From the NCBI RefSeq assembly GCF_000222765.1, contig NZ_AFUE01000005.1:62001-126000 (forward strand): DNA of 64,000 nucleotides, given 5' to 3'. The stretch's first letter is position 1; every line of letters begins with the position of its first letter. The notes below the pieces were generated by a model. That model was not told where the DNA came from. It did no database searches and saw nothing but the letters and a program-made list of their open reading frames with translations. This DNA comes from Streptococcus cristatus ATCC 51100 (GTDB taxonomy: Bacteria; Bacillota; Bacilli; Lactobacillales; Streptococcaceae). Positions 57,456-64,000 of the stretch are shown here, in pieces. A program made the translations under genes and the position numbers.

Positions 57456-58154
57456 TAGTTCTTTGATTTCTTTCATATAGCCGGCTGTGATGATACCAGC
57501 GGGCAGAGCCACAATGGCGATTCCTAAAAAGGAGGAAATCATAGTAATAATTTTTCCAGTCGTTGAAACTGCATAAATATCACCATAACCAACTGTCGTC
57601 AGGGAAATGGTTGCCCAGTAGAGGGCGTCAAAAAAGGTAGGAAATGTGCTGGGCTCGACATTAAAAATGATAAGGGCAGAGATGAAGATATAGCCGAGAG
57701 CCAAAAAGCCCACGATAATCAAACTGTCCTTCTGCTTTTTTAAGACATTGGTCAATATTTGAACATTTTTAGAATAGCGAATAAACTTAAAGACCCGCAA
57801 GATACGAAGCATGCGCAAAATCTTAAAGAGCCGCAAACTATTATTTAACAAAAAGAGAGAAGGCAAAATGCAGAGCAAATCAGCCAACGCCAAAAAGGTG
57901 AAAGGATAAAGTAGAAAAGAAAGCTTACCTTTTTCCAATTTATAATCGGCCGTTACAAGCCGAAGGATATAGTCAATAATAAAAATAACCGTTGACACAA
58001 AATCCAACCACATGAAGATTCCTGTGTGACTTTTTGTGGTCAGGGGGATCAGGCTGACAATAATAGTCAGGAACATAAAGACATCGTAGGCTTTTTCAAT
58101 CGCATTTTCCTTTTGATGGGGCTCAATAATCTGAAATAAAGTCTTTCTTGTCAT
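57453..58154 (-). CDS. Voltage-gated-type potassium channel
   Basis: 233 residues, six transmembrane segments. S4-like helix LRLFKILRMLRILRVFKFIR carries regularly spaced Arg; the pore helix and filter read TISLTTVGYGDIYAV (K+ selectivity TVGYGD), followed by S6. No RCK domain. Start at MTRKTLFQIIEP behind GAGG. Confidence 0.92.
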   Translation of the reverse strand: MTRKTLFQIIEPHQKENAIEKAYDVFMFLTIIVSLIPLTTKSHTGIFMWLDFVSTVIFIIDYILRLVTADYKLEKGKLSFLLYPFTFLALADLLCILPSLFLLNNSLRLFKILRMLRILRVFKFIRYSKNVQILTNVLKKQKDSLIIVGFLALGYIFISALIIFNVEPSTFPTFFDALYWATISLTTVGYGDIYAVSTTGKIITMISSFLGIAIVALPAGIITAGYMKEIKEL

Positions 58155-58334
58155 CCTCAACCTCACTTTTTTAAACTTGCTTTCATTCTATCTGTTTTTA
58201 GAAATAAGTCAAGGTCAATCCGCAAAGATTTTCTTCATTCTCCTTCGTCGGTTACTTTCAAAATCCCTTGAAAATGGTATAATAGATAGAAACGTGTCTA
58301 GAACACAGAAAAGATCGTTGGAGAGTAAATGATT

Positions 58335-60836
58335 ATGGCAACTTACAATCACAAAGAAATCGAGCCCAAGTGGCAAGGCTACTGGGCGAAACATCATACA
58401 TTTAAGACAGGAACAGATGCCTCAAAACCGAAGTTCTATGCTCTGGACATGTTCCCTTATCCATCTGGGGCAGGTCTGCACGTAGGACACCCAGAAGGCT
58501 ACACAGCAACGGATATTCTCAGCCGTTACAAACGTGCGCAAGGCTACAATGTCCTTCACCCAATGGGTTGGGATGCCTTTGGACTGCCAGCCGAGCAGTA
58601 CGCTATGGATACAGGCAATGACCCAGCTGACTTTACAGCAGAAAACATTGCCAACTTCAAACGCCAAATCAATGCGCTTGGTTTTTCTTACGACTGGGAT
58701 CGGGAAGTCAATACCACTGATCCAAACTACTACAAGTGGACCCAGTGGATTTTTACCAAGCTTTACGAAAAAGGCCTGGCTTATGAAGCTGAAGTGCCAG
58801 TAAACTGGGTTGAAGAGTTGGGAACGGCTATCGCCAATGAGGAAGTTCTGCCAGACGGAACATCTGAGCGCGGTGGCTATCCAGTCGTCCGCAAGCCTAT
58901 GCGCCAGTGGATGCTGAAAATCACAGCTTATGCAGAGCGTTTGCTCAATGACTTGGATGAGTTGGATTGGCCAGAGTCTATCAAGGACATGCAACGCAAC
59001 TGGATTGGTAAATCAACTGGTGCTAATGTAACTTTCAAAGTGAAAGGGACTGACAAGGAATTTACAGTCTTTACGACTCGTCCAGACACCCTTTTTGGTG
59101 CAACCTATGCTGTTTTGGCTCCAGAGCATGCACTTGTTGACGCCATTACAAGTGCCGAACAAGCCCAAGCAGTTGCAGACTACAAACATGCAGCCAGCCT
59201 CAAATCCGACCTGGCTCGGACTGATCTAGCCAAGGAGAAGACTGGTGTCTGGACAGGAGCTTATGCCATCAATCCTGTCAATGGCAAGGAAATCCCCATC
59301 TGGATTGCCGACTATGTGCTTGCTAGCTATGGAACAGGGGCTATCATGGCCGTTCCTGCGCACGATGAGCGCGACTGGGAGTTTGCTAAGCAGTTCGATT
59401 TAGAGATTATTCCGGTTCTAGAGGGTGGCAATGTTGCTGAAGCTGCTTACACAGAAGACGGTCCGCATATTAACTCTGGCTTCCTAGATGGCTTGGACAA
59501 GGCTGCCGCGATTGACAAGATGGTTGCTTGGCTGGAAGCGGAAGGTGTCGGAAATGAAAAAGTCACCTATCGCCTGCGCGACTGGCTCTTTAGCCGTCAA
59601 CGCTACTGGGGTGAGCCGATTCCAATCATTCATTGGGAAGATGGCACTTCAACTGCTGTCCCTGAAAATGAACTACCGCTTGTCCTGCCTGTAACCAAGG
59701 ACATTCGCCCTTCTGGTACTGGTGAAAGCCCTCTGGCCAATCTGACTGACTGGCTGGAAGTGACTCGGGAAGATGGTGTCAAAGGACGCCGCGAAACCAA
59801 CACCATGCCCCAATGGGCTGGTTCCAGCTGGTATTACCTGCGTTACATTGACCCGCATAACAATGAGAAATTAGCAGATGAAGACTTGCTCAAGGCCTGG
59901 CTGCCAGTTGATATTTATATCGGTGGCGCAGAGCACGCTGTGCTCCATCTTCTCTACGCTCGCTTCTGGCATAAATTCCTCTATGATATCGGAGTGGTAC
60001 CGACTAAAGAGCCTTTCCAAAAACTCTTTAATCAAGGGATGATTTTGGGGACTAGCTATCGTGATAGCCGCGGTGCTCTAGTGGCAACAGACAAGGTCGA
60101 AAAACGTGACGGTTCTTTCTTCAATATCGAAACTGGAGAAGAACTAGAGCAGGCTCCTGCTAAGATGTCTAAGTCTCTGAAGAATGTAGTCAATCCAGAC
60201 GATGTGGTGGAGCAATACGGTGCTGATACACTTCGTGTCTATGAAATGTTCATGGGGCCGTTGGATGCATCCATCGCTTGGAGCGAGGAAGGTCTGGAAG
60301 GTAGCCGCAAGTTCCTAGATCGTGTCTACCGTTTGATGACAAGCAAAGAAATCGTTGCGGATAACAATGGTGCTCTCGACATGGTCTACCACGAAACAGT
60401 CAAGGCTGTCACAGAGCAGATTGAGGAGCTCAAGTTTAACACAACCATTGCCCAGCTCATGATCTTTGTCAATGCAGCCAACAAGGAAGAAAAACTCTAT
60501 GTCGAATATGCCAAAGGCTTTATCCAATTGCTGGCACCTTTTGCACCGCACTTGGCTGAAGAACTCTGGCAGGCAGTAGCTCAAACAGGTCAGAGCATCT
60601 CCTACGTAGCTTGGCCAACTTATGATGAAAGCAAACTGGTCGAGGCAGAGGTCGAAATCGTCGTTCAAATCAAGGGTAAGGTTCGTGCTAAGCTAGTCGT
60701 AGCTAAGGACCTGAGCCGTGAAGAACTGCAAGAAATCGCTCTGGCAGATGAGAAAATCAAGTCTGAAATCGCCGGCAAAGAAATCGTCAAAGTGATTAGC
60801 GTGGCAAATAAACTGGTTAATATCGTAGTAAAATAA
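58335..60836 (+). CDS. leuS: Leucyl-tRNA synthetase
   Basis: 833 residues, class I synthetase. HIGH-type motif HVGHPEGYT (about 47-55), editing domain with [12 protein letters not shown], and KMSKS near residue 615. Start at [20 protein letters not shown] precedes. TATAAT at 58280-58285 is the likely -10. I see no T-box leader in the short upstream region. Confidence 0.97.
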   Translation: MATYNHKEIEPKWQGYWAKHHTFKTGTDASKPKFYALDMFPYPSGAGLHVGHPEGYTATDILSRYKRAQGYNVLHPMGWDAFGLPAEQYAMDTGNDPADFTAENIANFKRQINALGFSYDWDREVNTTDPNYYKWTQWIFTKLYEKGLAYEAEVPVNWVEELGTAIANEEVLPDGTSERGGYPVVRKPMRQWMLKITAYAERLLNDLDELDWPESIKDMQRNWIGKSTGANVTFKVKGTDKEFTVFTTRPDTLFGATYAVLAPEHALVDAITSAEQAQAVADYKHAASLKSDLARTDLAKEKTGVWTGAYAINPVNGKEIPIWIADYVLASYGTGAIMAVPAHDERDWEFAKQFDLEIIPVLEGGNVAEAAYTEDGPHINSGFLDGLDKAAAIDKMVAWLEAEGVGNEKVTYRLRDWLFSRQRYWGEPIPIIHWEDGTSTAVPENELPLVLPVTKDIRPSGTGESPLANLTDWLEVTREDGVKGRRETNTMPQWAGSSWYYLRYIDPHNNEKLADEDLLKAWLPVDIYIGGAEHAVLHLLYARFWHKFLYDIGVVPTKEPFQKLFNQGMILGTSYRDSRGALVATDKVEKRDGSFFNIETGEELEQAPAKMSKSLKNVVNPDDVVEQYGADTLRVYEMFMGPLDASIAWSEEGLEGSRKFLDRVYRLMTSKEIVADNNGALDMVYHETVKAVTEQIEELKFNTTIAQLMIFVNAANKEEKLYVEYAKGFIQLLAPFAPHLAEELWQAVAQTGQSISYVAWPTYDESKLVEAEVEIVVQIKGKVRAKLVVAKDLSREELQEIALADEKIKSEIAGKEIVKVISVANKLVNIVVK

Positions 60837-60871
60837 GTAGTTTGGTGCAACATTATAGTGATTATAAAAAA

Positions 60872-61046
60872 GAGAGTGGGACAGAAATCGGTAATTCGTT
60901 AGAATTCGATTTCGTCGTCCCACCTCCGCACAGTTGAGTAGGGCTGTAAAAGCTGATGAAATCAGTGTAGTAGAGCCCACTCAACCACTGCGTCTTGCTC
61001 GACAATCCAAAGACAATTGAGAGGCTAGGACTTTTGTCCCACTCTC
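60872..61046 (-). repeat. 175-bp intergenic repeat, copy C (inverted)
   Basis: Reverse orientation relative to copies A and B. Here both ends are perfect inverted repeats, GAGAGTGGGACA and TGTCCCACTCTC, whereas A and B have GAGGCTGGGACA at one end. Lies between leuS and the VIT-family gene and may also end leuS transcription. Confidence 0.9.
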
Positions 61047-61118
61047 TTTTTTGATAAGAATTTTCCCTTAAATCGTCGGACTTTTCTCATTTTCCGATTT
61101 TCACTTGCTATCCTTATT

Positions 61119-61149
61119 CTTTTTATTTATAATCATTATAAATAAAAAG
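61119..61149. promoter_or_regulatory. 31-bp perfect palindrome containing a PerR-type box
   Basis: CTTTTTATTTATAAT-c-ATTATAAATAAAAAG. Its core TTATAATCATTATAA (61127-61141) equals the PerR consensus TTATAATNATTATAA. It lies 20 bp before the VIT-family start codon, so metal- or peroxide-responsive control by PerR or another Fur-family protein is likely. Confidence 0.8.
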
Positions 61150-61168
61150 AAAAGAGAAAAGTTTTAGA

Positions 61169-61858
61169 ATGGAAGAACATAAGATTGACAAGAATTTTAG
61201 TGGACGCCTGAATATTTTGCGAGCTGGAGTTTTAGGAGCCAACGACGGTATTATTTCTATCGCAGGGGTGGTCATCGGGGTGGCCAGTGCGACGGAAGAT
61301 GTTTGGATTATCTTTCTATCTGGTCTGGCTGCTGTCTTTGCCGGTGCCTTTTCTATGGCAGGTGGGGAGTATGTATCCGTCTCCACTCAGAAGGATACTG
61401 AGGAGGCTGCAGTGGCTAGAGAACGAGAACTCTTGGAAAAGAATACCGATATTGCCAGACAGTCCCTCTACGCCTCCTACATCCAAAATGGTGAGTGCGA
61501 GACTTCTGCCCAACTCTTGACCAATCGCGCCTTCTTGCAGGATCCGCTCAAGGCCTTGGTCGAGGAAAAGTACGGCATTGAGGTCGAAGAGTTCACTAAT
61601 CCTTGGCATGCAGCTATATCCAGCTTTCTAGCCTTTGCCGTAGGTGCAATTTTCCCTATGCTGACCATCGTTCTGCTTCCGGCTGCCTATAGGATTCCAG
61701 CGACCGTCCTTGTTGTAGCTCTTTCTCTCTTGGGAACCGGCTATACCAGTGCAAAATTGGGACAGGCACCCATTAAAAATGCCATGATCCGTAACCTCAC
61801 TATCGGACTTTTGACCATGACTGTTACCTATCTCGTAGGCCAGTTCTTCTCAATTTAA
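61169..61858 (+). CDS. VIT1/CCC1-family iron/manganese transporter
   Basis: 229 residues with five hydrophobic segments. LRAGVLGANDGIISIAG and GAFSMAGGEYVSVSTQKD are the CCC1/VIT family motifs, followed by a charged cytosolic helix and the last three membrane segments. Probably exports excess Mn2+ or Fe2+. Weak RBS (GAGAAAAG). Confidence 0.9.
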   Translation: MEEHKIDKNFSGRLNILRAGVLGANDGIISIAGVVIGVASATEDVWIIFLSGLAAVFAGAFSMAGGEYVSVSTQKDTEEAAVARERELLEKNTDIARQSLYASYIQNGECETSAQLLTNRAFLQDPLKALVEEKYGIEVEEFTNPWHAAISSFLAFAVGAIFPMLTIVLLPAAYRIPATVLVVALSLLGTGYTSAKLGQAPIKNAMIRNLTIGLLTMTVTYLVGQFFSI

Positions 61859-61887
61859 AAGAAGAACTATTCAGGCCAGAATAATAA

Positions 61888-61926
61888 AAAGATTGAAAAG
61901 AAATAATTTCTTTTCAATCTTTTTTT
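61888..61926. terminator. Bidirectional terminator between the VIT gene and tsf
   Basis: AAAGATTGAAAAGAAAT-a-ATTTCTTTTCAATCTTT, a 17-bp perfect stem with T-rich sequence on both sides. Confidence 0.9.
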
Positions 61927-61940
61927 GTTATAAACTTAGA

Positions 61941-62984
61941 TTAGTTTTGGCCAAGAGCAGCTGCCATTGTTGCTGCAACTTCTGATTCGAAGTCGTTAGC
62001 TGCTTTTTCAATACCTTCACCAACTTCAAAGCGAACAAACTCAACTACTGAAGCATTCACTGATTCAAGGTAAGCTTCAACTGTCTTGCTGTCATCCATG
62101 ATGTACACTTGTGCAAGAAGTGTGTAAGCTTGGTCAACTTTAGTGTTGTCAAGCAAGAAGCGATCCATTTTACCTGGGATGATTTTGTCCCAGATTTTTT
62201 CTGGTTTACCTTCTGCAGCCAACTCAGCTTTGATGTCAGCTTCAGCTTGTGCAATCACTTCGTCCGTCAATTGAGCTTTTGAACCATATTTCAAGTGTGG
62301 AAGTGCTGGCTTATCAACCATAGCACGGCTTTCATTGTCTTGATCGATAGCGTGGTTCAATTGTGCCAATTCATCTTTGACAAATTGCTCATCCAATTCC
62401 TTGTATGAAAGAACAGTTGGTTTCATCGCAGCGATATGCATAGAAATTTGTTTCGCAAGAGCGTCATCGCCACCATCAATCACTGAGACAACACCGATAC
62501 GGCCACCATTGTGTTGGTAAGCACCAAAGTGTTGAGCATCAGTCTTTTCAACCAAAGCAAAACGACGGAATGAGATTTTTTCTCCGATAGTTGCAGTTGC
62601 AGATACGTATGCAGCTTCAAGAGTTTCACCTGAAGGCATTGTCAATGCAAATGCTTCTTCGTTATTAGCTGGCTTGCCTTCTGCGATAACTTTTGCAGTA
62701 GCATTTACCAATTCAACGAATTGAGCGTTTTTCGCAACAAAGTCAGTTTCAGCGTTGACTTCAACGATAGCTGCAACGTTACCATCCACGTAAACGCCTG
62801 TCAAACCTTCAGCGGCAACACGGTCAGCCTTCTTAGCTGCTTTTGCCATACCTTTTTCGCGAAGCAATTCAATCGCTTTTTCGATGTCACCATCAGTTTC
62901 AACCAATGCTTTCTTAGCGTCCATGACACCAGCACCAGATTTTTCACGCAATTCTTTTACAAGCTTAGCTGTAATTTCTGCCAT
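61941..62984 (-). CDS. tsf: Elongation factor Ts
   Basis: 347 residues; exchanges GDP for GTP on EF-Tu. N-terminal UBA-like domain ([20 protein letters not shown]), the TDFVAKN motif (about 80-86) and a streptococcal-length C-terminal dimerisation part. AGGAGA ribosome binding site. Confidence 0.97.
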   Translation of the reverse strand: MAEITAKLVKELREKSGAGVMDAKKALVETDGDIEKAIELLREKGMAKAAKKADRVAAEGLTGVYVDGNVAAIVEVNAETDFVAKNAQFVELVNATAKVIAEGKPANNEEAFALTMPSGETLEAAYVSATATIGEKISFRRFALVEKTDAQHFGAYQHNGGRIGVVSVIDGGDDALAKQISMHIAAMKPTVLSYKELDEQFVKDELAQLNHAIDQDNESRAMVDKPALPHLKYGSKAQLTDEVIAQAEADIKAELAAEGKPEKIWDKIIPGKMDRFLLDNTKVDQAYTLLAQVYIMDDSKTVEAYLESVNASVVEFVRFEVGEGIEKAANDFESEVAATMAAALGQN

Positions 62985-63016
62985 TTTTCTTCTCCTATGT
63001 TTGCTATTTTTAAATA

Positions 63017-63044
63017 AAGGGGCCGGGCTGAGCCCCGCCCCTTT
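63017..63044 (-). terminator. Hairpin between rpsB and tsf
   Basis: AAAGGGGC...GCCCCTTT with an inner GGCT/AGCC stem and no T-run: an attenuating or processing hairpin in the rpsB-tsf message. Confidence 0.6.
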
Positions 63045-63065
63045 AGGTTAATTGACTTATGAAAA

Positions 63066-63848
63066 TTATGCGTTGTCGCCTTCTACAACTTCAACGATTT
63101 CTTCGATTGAGTCTGCTTGAGTTTCAGTTGCAGCAAATTCTGCTTCAACAGTCGCTACAGCGTCCTCACCTTGACGACCTTCGATAACAGCATCAGCCAT
63201 TTTCGCAGTGATCAATTTAACGGCACGGATAGCGTCATCGTTAGCAGGGATAATCACATCGATATCGTCTGGATCAGTGTTTGTGTCAACCATCGCAACT
63301 ACTGGAATACCAAGTTTCTTAGCTTCCTTAACAGCGATTTGCTCTTTATGAGGGTCAACGATGTACATTACATCTGGGATACGTGGCATATCTTCGATAC
63401 CACCCAAGAATTTTTCAAGACGAGCACGTTGTTTGTTCAAAAGTGCTACTTCTTTCTTAGGAAGAACTTCGAAGATTCCTTCTTCTTCCATACGTTTGAT
63501 TTCTTTCAAACGAGCAACACGTTTTTGGATAGTTGTCCAGTTTGTAAGAGTTCCACCCAACCAACGGTGGTTGATGTAGTATTGACCAGCACGTTCTGCT
63601 TCTTCTTTTACAGCTTCAGCAGCTTGCTTTTTAGTACCAACAAACAAGATAACTGCATCGTTTGCAGCTGCATCACGCATGAAGTCATAAGCTTGATCTG
63701 CGTATTTTACAGTTTGTTGAAGGTCGATAACGTGGATACCGTTACGCTCAGTGAAGATGTACTTAGCCATCTTAGGGTTCCAGCGACGAGTTTGGTGACC
63801 AAAGTGAACACCAGCCTCAAGAAGTTGTTTCATTGAAATTACTGACAT
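63066..63848 (-). CDS. rpsB: 30S ribosomal protein S2
   Basis: 260 residues. [19 protein letters not shown]-type start (here [19 protein letters not shown]), [10 protein letters not shown] and [12 protein letters not shown] are S2 motifs; the acidic tail is common in streptococci. First gene of rpsB-tsf; AAGGAG ribosome binding site. Confidence 0.98.
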   Translation of the reverse strand: MSVISMKQLLEAGVHFGHQTRRWNPKMAKYIFTERNGIHVIDLQQTVKYADQAYDFMRDAAANDAVILFVGTKKQAAEAVKEEAERAGQYYINHRWLGGTLTNWTTIQKRVARLKEIKRMEEEGIFEVLPKKEVALLNKQRARLEKFLGGIEDMPRIPDVMYIVDPHKEQIAVKEAKKLGIPVVAMVDTNTDPDDIDVIIPANDDAIRAVKLITAKMADAVIEGRQGEDAVATVEAEFAATETQADSIEEIVEVVEGDNA

Positions 63849-63961
63849 GAGTAAATTCTCCTTTTTGTTTTTTCCTCTCTTAGATTTCAGCTCGCAGAGC
63901 TACCAATTGGCAACGGCTCCACAATTCATCTAAAATGAGTATTTCTGCCGTTTAAACGGCA
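63849..63961 (-). ncRNA. rpsB 5' leader (candidate Lacto-rpsB motif)
   Basis: A 110-nt structured leader: TGCCGTTTAAACGGCA forms an 8-bp palindrome, followed by a GGAGCCGTTGCCAATTGG then GAGCTG-rich fold and ATCTAAG complementary to the upstream TTAGAT. Lactobacillales carry a described leader motif here, probably bound by S2. Assignment is by position and structure, not by covariance search. Confidence 0.55.
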
Positions 63962-63967
63962 TCTACT

Positions 63968-63996
63968 ATCATATCAAATTTTCTAGCTTTTGACAA
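63968..63996 (-). promoter_or_regulatory. Promoter of rpsB-tsf
   Basis: TTGTCA, 17 bp, TATGAT on the minus strand. Confidence 0.8.
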
Positions 63997-64000
63997 GTCT

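Noticed and set aside
58200-58334. T-box leader before leuS
   Set aside because: The interval between the -10 and the start codon is only about 50 bases, with no specifier or T-box sequence.
63117-63836. 239-codon plus-strand ORF opposite rpsB
   Set aside because: Shadow of rpsB; composition reflects the complement of its codon usage.

Overview
The window is a chromosomal segment of a Streptococcus of the sanguinis/gordonii group. The evidence is the scaCBA-tpx manganese locus with divergent pepO, a HrcA/CIRCE-controlled groESL, gpsA-galU, the DAP acetylase genes, a LevQRST/LevDEFGX sugar system, two CiaR-type small RNA genes, and strong AGGAGG ribosome binding sites throughout. I read it as S. 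gordonii or a close relative; the species is inference.

Layout. 0-7.3 kb: start of radA, phosphatase, dut, two Nudix genes, a class I amidotransferase, rsmE-prmA, GNAT, DUF3013 and rarA. 7.4-7.7 kb: 6S RNA and tRNA-Lys(CTT). 7.66-12.71 kb: a 5-kb integrated element in the 3' end of tRNA-Lys, bounded by a 27-bp direct repeat, with integrase, excisionase, Rep_trans initiator/relaxase, a highly structured origin-like region, a Cro/CI regulator and an LtrA-family membrane protein. 12.8-14.8 kb: groEL-groES. 14.9-22.4 kb: fructose/mannose-type PTS (levDEFGX) with its four-component sensing system. 22.6-26.1 kb: heterodimeric drug exporter PatAB. 26.2-33.7 kb: gpsA, galU, a secreted C69 dipeptidase with an unusual repeated tail, rhomboid protease, 5-FTHF cyclo-ligase and the two acetylated-DAP pathway genes. 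33.9-38.2 kb: four tandem paralogous single-pass membrane proteins of unknown function. 38.9-43.0 kb: pgi, SRP RNA, a truncated tadA copy, a 1.4-kb insertion with three unknown genes, and intact tadA. 43-47 kb: second csRNA, a broken ABC transporter, a HAD phosphatase and purA. 47.4-64 kb: gshF, xpaC-telA, tpx-scaABC, pepO, K+ channel, leuS, a VIT-family metal transporter under a PerR-like box, tsf and rpsB.

How the parts connect. LevQ and LevT are predicted extracellular sugar sensors feeding LevS-LevR, which probably acts at three CAAATGT-centred repeats upstream of levD, beside a cre site. ScaR, PerR, CcpA, HrcA and CiaR sites can each be read directly in promoters. Both csRNAs present CCTCC anti-Shine-Dalgarno loops.

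Reading-frame damage is notable. radA, levG and the integrase each lack one base very near the start codon (A-runs in the first two), and an ABC transporter has an out-of-frame deletion at its nucleotide-binding domain. Either the assembly has small indel errors or these genes are disrupted or switchable. The best candidates for undescribed biology are the four-gene paralog cluster, the insertion between the tadA copies, the origin-like structure of the element, and a 175-bp repeat with inverted ends found three times.
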